Below are positions 8,662 through 16,614 of a stretch of DNA of 64,000 nucleotides, one piece after another. Origin of the DNA: Amycolatopsis suaedae (GTDB lineage Bacteria; Actinomycetota; Actinomycetes; Mycobacteriales; Pseudonocardiaceae); contig NZ_SFCC01000004.1 of the NCBI RefSeq assembly GCF_004214935.1, positions 372,001 to 436,000 of the forward strand, written 5' to 3'. A model generated the notes under the pieces. That model had not been told where the DNA came from. It did no database searches and saw only the letters and a program-made list of their open reading frames with translations. Every line of letters starts with the position of its first letter. The stretch's first letter is position 1. The position numbers were made by a program, and so were the translations under genes.

Positions 8662-10422
8662 CTGGTAGCCGCGCTTGACCGCCACGTCCAGCGCCGCCCG
8701 CGCGTACTCGCGGTCGCCGGTCAACCGGGCCAGCGCGAGCAGGCACCGCACGGCGTCGGCCGGGTAACCGAGACGCTCGAACTCGTCACGGGCCGCGAGC
8801 AGATCCGCCACCGACTCCGCCCGGATCGCCTGCCACATCCGGGCCTTGGTGGCGTTGTGGGCGTCACCGTTGTCCTCGAAGTACCGCCGGGCGTCGGCCA
8901 GCAGCTCGGGTTCGGCCACCGAACCGAGGTGCAGCCGGGCCATCGCCGACCGCCGGGGATCGCCGATCTCGTCCGCCAGCTCCAGGTTGTGCCGCAGTGC
9001 CGCCCTGGCCTCGTCGATCCGGCCCTGCTCCCGGCGGCTCAGCCCCAGTCCCTCGACAGCGCTGCCCAGCAGCTCGCGGTCGTCACCGGCCACCGCGCGG
9101 GCCCGCTCGAACAACTCGACAGCCTTGTCGAACTCGCCCCGGTGCCGGCAGCCGAACCCGCGCTGGGTGAGCAGCAGGCTGCGGATGGCGGGCAGGTCGT
9201 TGGCCTCGGCGACCTGTTCGGCGTGATCGTTGATCAGGTCCATGTCGTCGAGCAGCTGGTCCTTGTCGTGCAGCGGGAACAACGCGACGGCCAGCCTGCA
9301 CAGCTCGGGGTCACCCTGGTCGTGGAGCAGCCCGGCCAGCGCCATGAGGTTGGCGCGCTCGGTGGTCAGCCACTGCCTGGCCTGCTCGGCCGTCAGGTCG
9401 GGCCGCACCGTCAGGTTCCACAGGTGCCTGAACCACGGCCGCGGCTGCCACGCCTGTGCTGCCCTGGTGGCGTGGCTGAGGTAGAAGGCCGAGAAGCGGG
9501 CGCGGTAGTCGTCGCCGTCCTGCTCGGCCGCGTGCTCGCGGGCCAGCGGGCCGATCACGTAGCGGCCGTCGTCGCGGCGAGCCAGCCGTCGCTTCACGAG
9601 GGCGTCGGCGAGTTCCTCGGCCTCGTCCTCGCCGACCTCGAGCGCGGCGGCGAGCGCCCGCACCGGCACCGCGTGCGGTCCCGGGTGCCGTCCCAGCGCG
9701 GCGTAACACGGCCGCGCCTCGGGCGGGAGCTGCTCGTAGGCGGCCGTGAGCACGGCCTTCGGGTCCACGTCGTCGTTGGCGAGTCCGCGCAACGCACCGA
9801 TCCGGGTGATCCGGTCGACCAGCCAGTCCTCCAGTACCGCGGCCGCCGCACACAGCGCGACCGTCGATCCGCCGCACAGGCGGACCAGGTCGTCCAGGCC
9901 CTCGGTCCGGCCGCTGAGCCGGGTCAGCAGCTCGCGTGCCGCCTCGTCCGACAGCGGATCCAGCTCGACCACGGTCGCGCCGAGGGCGGCCCCGGACAGG
10001 CGGGCCGCCTCGGTCACCAGCACCGCGGACCGGCCCGCGCCCGGCAGGAACGCCCGGACCTGCGCGAGGCTGGTGGCGCCGTCGATGACCACGACGACGT
10101 CCTTGCCCGTGCTCCACGACCGGAACAGGCTGGCGCAGGCGTCGGCGCTGTGCGGGATGTCCTCCCGCGGGCAGCCGACCGAGCGCAGCAGCTCACGCAG
10201 GCAGGCGAACACCGCGTCGCCGGTGGCGCCGGCCAGCGGCACGTAGAACTGGCCGTCGCCGAACCTGTCGCCGAAGCGACGGACCGCCTGGAAGGCCAGT
10301 TCGGTGGCCCCGACCCCGGGCTCGCCGCGCAGCAACACGACCTGATCGCCCCGCCGCAGCGCCTCGTCGATCCGCCGGAGCTGAGGTTCGTTGTTCACGT
10401 ACTGTGCCGTGCCCGGCGGCAC
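8626..10422 (-). CDS. NB-ARC/STAND ATPase with C-terminal TPR-like repeats
   Basis: 598 aa from GTG at 10422. Walker A LLRGEPGVGATELA (the usual GK[ST] is GAT, an altered P-loop), Walker B DVVVVIDGA, then ARC/winged-helix segments (PCYAALGRHPGPHAVPVRALA) and helical TPR-like repeats (CRHRGEFDKAVELFERARAVAG, EQGRIDEARAALRHNLELA). Such STAND proteins act as switches in regulation or defence. The in-frame codons just upstream read GGPTPRQV, which looks like native NB-ARC N-terminus, but an in-frame TGA at 10447 blocks extension. A strong site and ATG (GAGGGAGGCGCG before 10454) are one base out of frame; see findings. Confidence 0.8.
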   Translation of the reverse strand: MPPGTAQYVNNEPQLRRIDEALRRGDQVVLLRGEPGVGATELAFQAVRRFGDRFGDGQFYVPLAGATGDAVFACLRELLRSVGCPREDIPHSADACASLFRSWSTGKDVVVVIDGATSLAQVRAFLPGAGRSAVLVTEAARLSGAALGATVVELDPLSDEAARELLTRLSGRTEGLDDLVRLCGGSTVALCAAAAVLEDWLVDRITRIGALRGLANDDVDPKAVLTAAYEQLPPEARPCYAALGRHPGPHAVPVRALAAALEVGEDEAEELADALVKRRLARRDDGRYVIGPLAREHAAEQDGDDYRARFSAFYLSHATRAAQAWQPRPWFRHLWNLTVRPDLTAEQARQWLTTERANLMALAGLLHDQGDPELCRLAVALFPLHDKDQLLDDMDLINDHAEQVAEANDLPAIRSLLLTQRGFGCRHRGEFDKAVELFERARAVAGDDRELLGSAVEGLGLSRREQGRIDEARAALRHNLELADEIGDPRRSAMARLHLGSVAEPELLADARRYFEDNGDAHNATKARMWQAIRAESVADLLAARDEFERLGYPADAVRCLLALARLTGDREYARAALDVAVKRGYQLLAEQARSLLD

Positions 10423-10484
10423 CTGCCGCGGTGTCGGGCCACCCAGTCAGCCATCGCGCCTCCCTCACCGTCCGGCGTCGCGCG

Positions 10485-10498
10485 ACCACTCTAGTGGT
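10485..10498. promoter_or_regulatory. 14-bp palindrome between divergent genes
   Basis: ACCACT-CT-AGTGGT is a perfect dyad midway between the NB-ARC gene and the 10561 gene. Possible operator; no regulator can be assigned. Confidence 0.35.
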
Positions 10499-10560
10499 GT
10501 CGCTGTGAGAAACCGCACGGCCGACTGGCCGCACCGGCCGGGTGGGCTCACCGTTGGGAC

Positions 10561-10962
10561 ATGGACTGGACGCCGCGCGACGAAGCCGAGCTGGTCGCCG
10601 GCTGGCAGCTCTGGCTGGCGCTGAGCGACCAGGTCTGGCCGACCGCTGACTGGACCGGAACGCCTGCCGAGATCATCCAGCGGGTGCGTGCCCAGCTCGC
10701 CCGGTGTGACGAGGTGGAGCGTGGGCTGCTGGCCACCCAGCCGGAACGCCGGTCGACGCTGACGCCGCTGATCCAGTCGCTGTTCATGTCGACCGGCGCC
10801 GCGATCGAGCTGTGGGCCGACGACGAGCTACCGCTGGACGCGGACCGGGCCGCGCTGCTGCACGCCGACCTCGCCGGTGTCGCCGAACTGGTCGAGCAGG
10901 TACTCGACGCGCTGGCGCGTGGCGGCGGGTGGAGTCAGCTGGACGCGGCCCGGCACCATTAG
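10561..10962 (+). CDS. hypothetical protein, helical
   Basis: 133 aa, ATG at 10561, no obvious Shine-Dalgarno. Acidic, alpha-helical, with no signal peptide or membrane segment (MDWTPRDEAELVAGWQLWLALSDQVWP at the start). Not recognised. Divergent from the NB-ARC gene and overlapping the end of the VOC gene by 4 bp. Confidence 0.6.
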   Translation: MDWTPRDEAELVAGWQLWLALSDQVWPTADWTGTPAEIIQRVRAQLARCDEVERGLLATQPERRSTLTPLIQSLFMSTGAAIELWADDELPLDADRAALLHADLAGVAELVEQVLDALARGGGWSQLDAARHH

Positions 10963-11336
10963 TCGCGGTAGGGCTGGGTGATCGCTTCCAGGTAATGACC
11001 CGACGGGTCACAGAAGTACACCCCGCGCCCGCCGTGGTTGGTGTTGTACCGGCCGCTGACCTCGCCCCTCGGGTCGGCCCAGTGCTCGAGCCCGCGTTCG
11101 GTGATCCGCCCGTAGATGGCGTCGAAGTCCTCTTCGGTCACCAGGAAGGCATAGTGCTGCGGGGGAAACTCGATCCCCGGCTCGGCGAACTGGAGCATGA
11201 CCCCACCGTCGAGACGGACGGTGCTGAAGATGGGGCTGTCCTCGGCAGGAGCCAGCCCGAACATCTCGGTGAAAAAGGTTGATGATTCTTTCTTGTCGCG
11301 CGCGGCGACAATGGTGTGATTGAACAGAGTGGTCAC
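10959..11336 (-). CDS. VOC-family (glyoxalase/bleomycin-resistance fold) protein
   Basis: 125 aa from GTG 11336, preceded by AAAGG. Paired beta-alpha-beta-beta-beta modules: FNHTIVAARDKKESSTFFTEMFGL and GVMLQFAEPG in the first half; HYAFLVTEEDFDAIYGRI and RGVYFCDPSGHYLEAI in the second. His of FNHT and Glu of YLEAI sit where vicinal-oxygen-chelate metal ligands are expected. Function within the family (lyase, dioxygenase, antibiotic binding) is undefined. Divergent from the epoxide hydrolase gene. Confidence 0.88.
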   Translation of the reverse strand: MTTLFNHTIVAARDKKESSTFFTEMFGLAPAEDSPIFSTVRLDGGVMLQFAEPGIEFPPQHYAFLVTEEDFDAIYGRITERGLEHWADPRGEVSGRYNTNHGGRGVYFCDPSGHYLEAITQPYRD

Positions 11337-11413
11337 AAATGACCTTTCGAAATCCCACGCCTCCATGCCTGACGCTGCCCGCCACCGACACGCGACGCTG
11401 GCACTATCTGACC

Positions 11414-12553
11414 ATGGACGACGCCGCCGTGACAAGGTTCCAGCTCGCCATCCCCGAAGAACAACTCGCTGACCTGCGCGAACGACTACGCCGGACGCGA
11501 TGGCCCGAGGCGGCGACGGTGCCGGACTGGTCGCAGGGCGTGCCGCTGGACTACGTGCGGGAACTGTGCCGGTACTGGGCGGAGGAATACGACTGGCGGG
11601 CGACCGAAGCACGGTTGAACGCACTGCCGCAATTCCGTACCACGATCGACGGACTCGGAATTCATTTCCTGCACGTCCGCTCGTCGCGGCCGGACGCACT
11701 GCCGCTGGTGCTCACGCACGGCTGGCCGGGCTCGGTGGTCGAGTTCCTGAAGGTGATCGGCCCGCTCACCGAGGGCCCCGACGCCTTCCACGTCGTGTGC
11801 CCCTCGCTACCCGGGTACGGCTTCAGCGACAAGCCCGCGACGACCGGCTGGAACGTCGAGCGGATCGCCGGCGCGTGGAAGACCCTGATGGCGCGGCTGG
11901 GTTACCAGCGTTACGGCGCGCAGGGCGGCGACTGGGGCACGACCATCACGACGAGCCTCGCCCAGCAGGATCCCGAGCACGTCGCCGGGATCCACCTGAC
12001 ACCACCACTGGCGGCGCCGCTGCCTGGCGAGGAGCTGACCGCCGACGAGCACGCGTCCCTGGAAGCGTTGCGGCGCAGGCAGGAGTGGGAGGACGGTTAC
12101 AGCGTGCAGCAGTCCACCCGGCCGCAGACCCTCGGCTACGGCCTCGTCGACTCGCCGGCGGGACTGTGCGCGTGGCTGCTGGAGAAGTTCTGGACCTGGA
12201 GCGACCACGACGGCGACCTCGAGGCCGTGCTCGCCCGGGACGACCTGCTGGACAACCTGATGTTCTACTGGCTGCCCGGCACCGCGGCGTCGGCCGCGCG
12301 GCTGTACTGGGAAAGCATCCGTGACGTGCAACGGCTGTTCACCGAGTCCACAGTGGACACGGTCGAGGTACCGACGGGCTGCTCGATCTTCCCGAAGGAG
12401 CTGCCGAGACCGTCCCGCCGCTGGGCCCAACGGCGGTACCCGGACATCCGCCACTGGAACGAGCTGGACCGCGGTGGCCACTTCGGCGCGTTCGAGCAGC
12501 CGGAGCTGTTCGTCGGCGAGGTCAGGCAGTTCTTCCGTACAGTGCGGCCATGA
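11414..12553 (+). CDS. epoxide hydrolase (EHN domain + alpha/beta hydrolase)
   Basis: 379 aa from ATG 11414. N-terminal EHN lid domain (FQLAIPEEQLADLRERLRRTRWPE), then oxyanion motif HGWPGS, nucleophile Asp in GGDWGT, and catalytic His in GGHFGAFEQPE. Length and order match microsomal/juvenile-hormone type epoxide hydrolases, which add water to epoxides. Overlaps the next gene by 4 bp. Confidence 0.92.
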   Translation: MDDAAVTRFQLAIPEEQLADLRERLRRTRWPEAATVPDWSQGVPLDYVRELCRYWAEEYDWRATEARLNALPQFRTTIDGLGIHFLHVRSSRPDALPLVLTHGWPGSVVEFLKVIGPLTEGPDAFHVVCPSLPGYGFSDKPATTGWNVERIAGAWKTLMARLGYQRYGAQGGDWGTTITTSLAQQDPEHVAGIHLTPPLAAPLPGEELTADEHASLEALRRRQEWEDGYSVQQSTRPQTLGYGLVDSPAGLCAWLLEKFWTWSDHDGDLEAVLARDDLLDNLMFYWLPGTAASAARLYWESIRDVQRLFTESTVDTVEVPTGCSIFPKELPRPSRRWAQRRYPDIRHWNELDRGGHFGAFEQPELFVGEVRQFFRTVRP

Positions 12554-13047
12554 ACGTGGTGTACGCGCGGGAGCCGCTGCCCGCCCAGCCGGGCCCGAGC
12601 GTCTTCCTCGCCGGGCCGACGCCCCGCAGCAGCACCGTGCCGTCGTGGCGTCCGGCGGCGCTGGCCGAGCTGGCCGGTCGCGGGCTGACCGTGTTCAGCC
12701 CGGAGTCGCGGCACGACGAGCGTCCGCGGGAGTACCACCACCAGGTCGACTGGGAGGCGGCCGCGCTCGAGGCCGCCGACGTGATCCTGTTCTGGATTCC
12801 CCGCGACCTGGCCACGATGCCCGGCTTCACGACCAACGTCGAGTTCGGCCTCTGGGTGCGGTCCGGGAAGGTCGTGCTCGGCTGCCCACCGGACTGCCCG
12901 AACCCGGAACGCAACCGCTACCTGATCTGGCTGGCGGGCCGCCACGGCGTTCCGGTCACCACGACGCTGCCCGGCACGGTCGAGGCTGCGCTGGCGTTGC
13001 TGTCAGCGCGTCAGGGCCGGGACGCCGGAGCCGGTCAGCTCGGCTGA
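12550..13047 (+). CDS. nucleoside 2-deoxyribosyltransferase-like protein
   Basis: 165 aa. FLAGPTPR at the N-terminus, PESRHDERP, and the segment WEAAALEAADVILFWIPRDLATMPGFTTNVEFG match the nucleoside 2-deoxyribosyltransferase-like fold (Glu of NVEFG is the family nucleophile position). These enzymes cleave or exchange N-glycosidic bonds. Translationally coupled to the epoxide hydrolase, and converges with the 13003 gene with a 45-bp overlap. Confidence 0.82.
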   Translation: MNVVYAREPLPAQPGPSVFLAGPTPRSSTVPSWRPAALAELAGRGLTVFSPESRHDERPREYHHQVDWEAAALEAADVILFWIPRDLATMPGFTTNVEFGLWVRSGKVVLGCPPDCPNPERNRYLIWLAGRHGVPVTTTLPGTVEAALALLSARQGRDAGAGQLG

Positions 13048-13620
13048 GCCGACGGGCCGTCCGGACACCGCCAGCAGCAGCGCGAGCGTGGTCCCGCGGA
13101 CCTCGGGTCCGTCGCCGTGGTCGACCTCGGAGTCGGTCGCCACCAGCCGCAGGCCCTGTGCCCGCTGCTTGCCGCCACCCGCGCCCACGCTGGTGCGGAG
13201 CTGGTACCGCAGCGCGGTGACGACCGGCTCGACCGGGTAGTCGCGGCTGATACCGAGCGGCCGCCGGATGTCCTCGCCGTGCACGAACGCCTCGACCAGC
13301 CGGGTGGCCTTCGGCGCGGGCGCGCCGGTGGTCCGGCGGCTGGCCGCGCGGAACGCGTCGAGCGTGAGCCGTGGTTCGCTCGCGCGTTCCCGCTCGACGC
13401 CTGCCCTGTTGTAGCGGTCGAAGTCGAAGCGGGCGGCGGCGAACCGCAACAGGAAGCTCGCCTTCGTGGTCCTGGCGTCGTCGACCAGATGCGCCAGCAG
13501 GTCGTGCACGTCCCAGCCGGGGCACAGCGACGGCGTGCTCCACCGGTCGGCCGGCACCGTCTCCAGGTCGGCGATCAGCGCTTCGCGTTCGGCGTGGACC
13601 ACGGTCCAGAGTTCGTTCAT
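13003..13620 (-). CDS. maleylpyruvate isomerase-family mycothiol-dependent enzyme
   Basis: 205 aa; ATG at 13620 preceded by GAGGGAGG. DinB-like four-helix bundle beginning MNELWTVVHAEREALIADL, with WSTPSLCPGWDVHDLLAHL (His-containing metal motif) and VEAFVHGEDIRRPLG, characteristic of the TIGR03083 family that uses mycothiol as thiol cofactor. Divergent from TetR 13701 with an elaborate operator between them, so probably repressed by it. Confidence 0.87.
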   Translation of the reverse strand: MNELWTVVHAEREALIADLETVPADRWSTPSLCPGWDVHDLLAHLVDDARTTKASFLLRFAAARFDFDRYNRAGVERERASEPRLTLDAFRAASRRTTGAPAPKATRLVEAFVHGEDIRRPLGISRDYPVEPVVTALRYQLRTSVGAGGGKQRAQGLRLVATDSEVDHGDGPEVRGTTLALLLAVSGRPVGSAELTGSGVPALTR

Positions 13621-13637
13621 GCTTCCTCCCTCAACTG

Positions 13638-13683
13638 AACTGAACCGTACAGGACAGATGCTCCTGTACTCAAGGGTTCAGTT
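13638..13683. promoter_or_regulatory. nested TetR operator and leaderless promoter
   Basis: Two nested dyads lie between the divergent genes: the outer AACTGAACC (13638-13646) / GGTTCAGTT (13675-13683) and the inner GTACAGGA (13647-13654) / TCCTGTAC (13662-13669), all arms perfect. A -10 hexamer TAGAAT at 13688-13693 stands 7 bp before the GTG at 13701, placing transcription start on the start codon. Confidence 0.75.
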
Positions 13684-13700
13684 GCCTTAGAATGCTGGAG

Positions 13701-14330
13701 GTGAGCAAGGAGAACGGCCCCACGGGCAAGCGCGCCGAACGCAGCCGGCAGGCCATCGTGACCGCCGCGGGCGAGGTGTTCGTCCGCGAGGGGTTCGAGG
13801 CCAGCATGGACCAGGTCGCCGCGGCGGCGGGCGTGTCCAAGGTGACGGTGTACAACCACTTCCGCACCAAGGAGGACCTGTTCACCGAGGTCGTCGGGCA
13901 GGCCATGGGTGAGGCGCACACGACGATGGCCGAGGTCCGCGCCCACCTCGCCGGCACCGCGGACGTGCGCGACGCCCTGCTGCACACCGCCCGCGTCCTG
14001 CTGGCGGCGGCGACCGACCCGTCGCGGCTGGCACTGCGCAACCTCGTCACCGGCGAGCTGCGCCGCTTCCCCGAGCTGGGCCGCGCGTACCAGGAGCGCG
14101 GCCCGGCGCGTTCGGCGTCGGCGCTGGGTGAGCTGTTCGGCGACCTGTGCGGCCGCGGGCTGCTGGAGATCGCGGACGTCGAGGTGGCCGTCATCCAGTT
14201 CTTCAGCCTGACCATCTACCCGCACCTGATCGCGGGGTCCATCGGTGGCGAGTTCCCCCGCGACCTCACCGAACGCCTGGTCACCGAGGGTGTGGACCTG
14301 TTCCTGAGCCGCTACAGGCGGAAACGATAA
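13701..14330 (+). CDS. TetR/AcrR-family regulator
   Basis: 209 aa from GTG 13701 (VSKENGPTGKRAER); an ATG at 13692 is in frame but overlaps the TAGAAT -10 box. HTH: ASMDQVAAAAGVSKVTVYNHFRTKEDLFTEVV. The C-terminal domain resembles TetR_C_11-type (AefR-like) ligand domains: LRNLVTGELRRFPELGRAYQERGP. Probably autoregulated through the adjacent dyads and controls the mycothiol enzyme; the permease starts 10 bp after its stop and may be co-transcribed. Confidence 0.9.
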   Translation: MSKENGPTGKRAERSRQAIVTAAGEVFVREGFEASMDQVAAAAGVSKVTVYNHFRTKEDLFTEVVGQAMGEAHTTMAEVRAHLAGTADVRDALLHTARVLLAAATDPSRLALRNLVTGELRRFPELGRAYQERGPARSASALGELFGDLCGRGLLEIADVEVAVIQFFSLTIYPHLIAGSIGGEFPRDLTERLVTEGVDLFLSRYRRKR

Positions 14331-14340
14331 CGTTCGTACG

Positions 14341-15768
14341 GTGAACCGCCCTACCGAGAAGTCCGGCGTCGGGTTACGAGCCGCGCTGACGCGTCGTAAG
14401 CCCGTGGACGTCCTGCTCGCCGAGGGTGGCCACGGCGAGGGCGGCACGCTCCGGCGGACGCTCGGCCTGAGCCAGCTCACCATGCTGAGCATCGGTGCGA
14501 CGCTGGGCAGCGGGATCTTCGTCGTCCTCGGCGAGGCCGTTCCGGTGGCCGGTCCGGCCGTGGTGCTGTCGTTCGTGCTCGCCGGGATCACCGCGTTGTT
14601 CTCCGCGCTGTCGTATGCCGAGCTGGCCGGCATGATCCCGCTGTCCGGCTCGTCCTACACCTACGCCTACGCCACGCTCGGCGAGCTGACCGCGTGGATC
14701 TGCGGGTGGTGCCTGGTACTGGAGTACGGGGTGTCGGTGGCCTCGGTCGCGGTCGGCTGGGGGCAGTACATCAACGAGCTGCTCGACCTCACGCTGGGCG
14801 TGTCCATCCCCGCCGCGCTGAGCAGCCCGCCCGGCGACGGTGGCATCGTCAACCTGCCCGCGATCGTGATTGTGGTGCTGGCCATGTTCCTGCTGCTCGC
14901 CGGGGCCAGGGAGAGCGCCCGGGCCAACGCGGTCATGGTCGTCATCAAGGTGGCCACGCTGGTGCTGTTCTGCGTGATCGCGTTCACCGCCGTGCGGGCG
15001 GGCAACTTCAGCCCGTTCCTGCCGCTCGGCCTCGCCGGGATGAGCGCGGGCGCGGCGAAGCTGTTCTTCTCCTACATCGGCTTCGACGCCGCGTCGACCG
15101 CGGGCGAGGAGGCCCGCGATCCCCAGCGCGACCTGCCGCGCGCCATCCTGCTCTCGCTCGGCATCGTCACGCTGCTCTACTGCCTGGTCGCGCTGGCCGC
15201 CGTCGGCGCGCTGAACTGGACCGCCTTCGAGGGCGCCGAGGCGGCGCTGTCCTACGTCGTGACCACCGTGCTGGGCAACGAACTGTGGGCCATCCTGCTC
15301 GCGGTGGGCGCGCTGGTGGCCATCTCCAGCGTCGTGCTGACCGTCCTCTACGGACAGACCCGCATCCTGTTCGCGATGTCCCGCGACGGCCTCGTGCCGA
15401 AGGCGCTGTCGAAGGTCCACGCGAAGACCGGCAGCCCGCGGATCAACACCCTGGTGGTGTCCGGCTTCGTCGCGGTGCTCGCCGCGTTCGTGCCGCTCGG
15501 CAACCTGGCCGATGCGACCAGCATCGGGACCCTGTTCGCGTTCGGCCTGGTCAACGTCGCCGTGCTGGTGCTGCGCCGCAGGCGTCCGGACATGCCCCGG
15601 ACGTTCCGGGTACCGCTCGCGCCGGTCACGCCGCTGCTGGGCGTGCTGTGCTGCGGGTACATGATGTTCAGCCTGGACGTCGCCACCTGGCTCACCTTCG
15701 CCGGCTGGATGGCGTTCGGCCTGGTGCTGTACTTCGCCTACGGCATCCGGCGGTCGAAGCTCAGGTGA
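14341..15768 (+). CDS. APC-superfamily amino acid permease (cationic amino acid transporter type)
   Basis: 475 aa, GTG start 10 bp after the TetR stop. About 12 hydrophobic segments. The first carries the APC substrate motif IGATLGSGIFVVLGE, and TM3 has SYAELAGMIPLSGSSYTYAYATLGE. The cytoplasmic loop SYIGFDAASTAGEEARDPQRDLPRAI is diagnostic of the CAT/YfnA group. Inner-membrane amino acid uptake or exchange; specificity unknown. Its last 8 bp overlap the convergent MBL gene. Confidence 0.92.
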   Translation: MNRPTEKSGVGLRAALTRRKPVDVLLAEGGHGEGGTLRRTLGLSQLTMLSIGATLGSGIFVVLGEAVPVAGPAVVLSFVLAGITALFSALSYAELAGMIPLSGSSYTYAYATLGELTAWICGWCLVLEYGVSVASVAVGWGQYINELLDLTLGVSIPAALSSPPGDGGIVNLPAIVIVVLAMFLLLAGARESARANAVMVVIKVATLVLFCVIAFTAVRAGNFSPFLPLGLAGMSAGAAKLFFSYIGFDAASTAGEEARDPQRDLPRAILLSLGIVTLLYCLVALAAVGALNWTAFEGAEAALSYVVTTVLGNELWAILLAVGALVAISSVVLTVLYGQTRILFAMSRDGLVPKALSKVHAKTGSPRINTLVVSGFVAVLAAFVPLGNLADATSIGTLFAFGLVNVAVLVLRRRRPDMPRTFRVPLAPVTPLLGVLCCGYMMFSLDVATWLTFAGWMAFGLVLYFAYGIRRSKLR

Positions 15769-16576
15769 GGTGGTCGAACTCGCCGCTCACCCAGCGGATG
15801 TGGGTCTCGGCGCTGCGGTGCACGACGGCCCGGGCGTCGCTGTCGATGGTGTCGCCGCCGAGCGTGTACAACCGGTCGTAGGGGAAGTCGTCGAGCCGGT
15901 CGACGATCCGGCGGACCACCGCGGCGGACATCGGGATGTGCTTGGGGAAGTTGCGCTGGAACGACACCCAGTTCGGCGCGAGCCCGCCGCTGATGGTGTC
16001 CCCGGCCAGGATGCTGCCGTCCGGGGTGCGGGCCACGGCGCTGCCCGGCATGTGCCCACCGAGCCGCACGAGGTCGACGCCCGGCAGCGGCTGGATGTGC
16101 TCGTCCCAGTAGTCGAAGGCCGGATCGGCCGCTGGCAGCCATTCGCGGTTGCGTTCGTTGACCAGCACCGGGATTCCGCCCAGCGCCCGGCTCCAGCTGA
16201 GCTGGGCGCCGAACATGTGCGGATGGCTGGTGGCGATCACGGCGACCTCGCCAAGGCCGCGGACGACGTCGAGTACCTCGTCGTCCAGCCAGGACGGCGG
16301 GTCCCACAGCAGGTTGCCCGCCGGGGTGACCGCGATGAACGACCAGTGCCCGATGGCGAAGTGCGGCTCCCGTTTCACGCTGTGCAGGCCGCGGCCGTGG
16401 TCGCGGTGCAGGGTCTTGTGCGGCTCGGCGGTCAGCTCCTCGTGGGTCCACCACCGCCCCGTGTGCGCGCCGAGGTCCCCGGCTTCCTCGATGCCGACCT
16501 CGCCCCGGTCCAGTACGCAGCGGGCCGGCTCCGCGGTGCCGGGATGTTCGATGCCGCACCTGTCGCAAATCCACAT
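15761..16576 (-). CDS. MBL-fold metallo-hydrolase with N-terminal zinc knuckle
   Basis: 271 aa, ATG at 16576. Begins with a rubredoxin-like CDRCG...C segment. The metallo-beta-lactamase ligands are altered: the usual HxHxDH is SHPHMFGAQ, with later LGGHMPGS, LAGDT and LGGDT supplying His/Asp. Related to the MBL proteins found with MerR-type regulators. The ATG lies exactly 7 bp after a -10 hexamer, so the message is probably leaderless. Substrate unknown. Confidence 0.8.
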   Translation of the reverse strand: MWICDRCGIEHPGTAEPARCVLDRGEVGIEEAGDLGAHTGRWWTHEELTAEPHKTLHRDHGRGLHSVKREPHFAIGHWSFIAVTPAGNLLWDPPSWLDDEVLDVVRGLGEVAVIATSHPHMFGAQLSWSRALGGIPVLVNERNREWLPAADPAFDYWDEHIQPLPGVDLVRLGGHMPGSAVARTPDGSILAGDTISGGLAPNWVSFQRNFPKHIPMSAAVVRRIVDRLDDFPYDRLYTLGGDTIDSDARAVVHRSAETHIRWVSGEFDHLT

Positions 16577-16583
16577 GATCGAC

Positions 16584-16614
16584 AGCGTGCAACCTCCAGC
16601 GCGCTGGAGGTCAA
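16584..16614 (-). promoter_or_regulatory. MerR-type promoter with 20-bp palindromic operator
   Basis: On the minus strand: -35 TTGACC (16609-16614), a 19-bp spacer, -10 CACGCT (16584-16589), then 7 bp to the ATG at 16576. The perfect palindrome ACCTCCAGCGCGCTGGAGGT (16592-16611) fills the overlong spacer, as in promoters twisted open by MerR/SoxR-family activators. No MerR-family gene is in the window. Confidence 0.75.
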
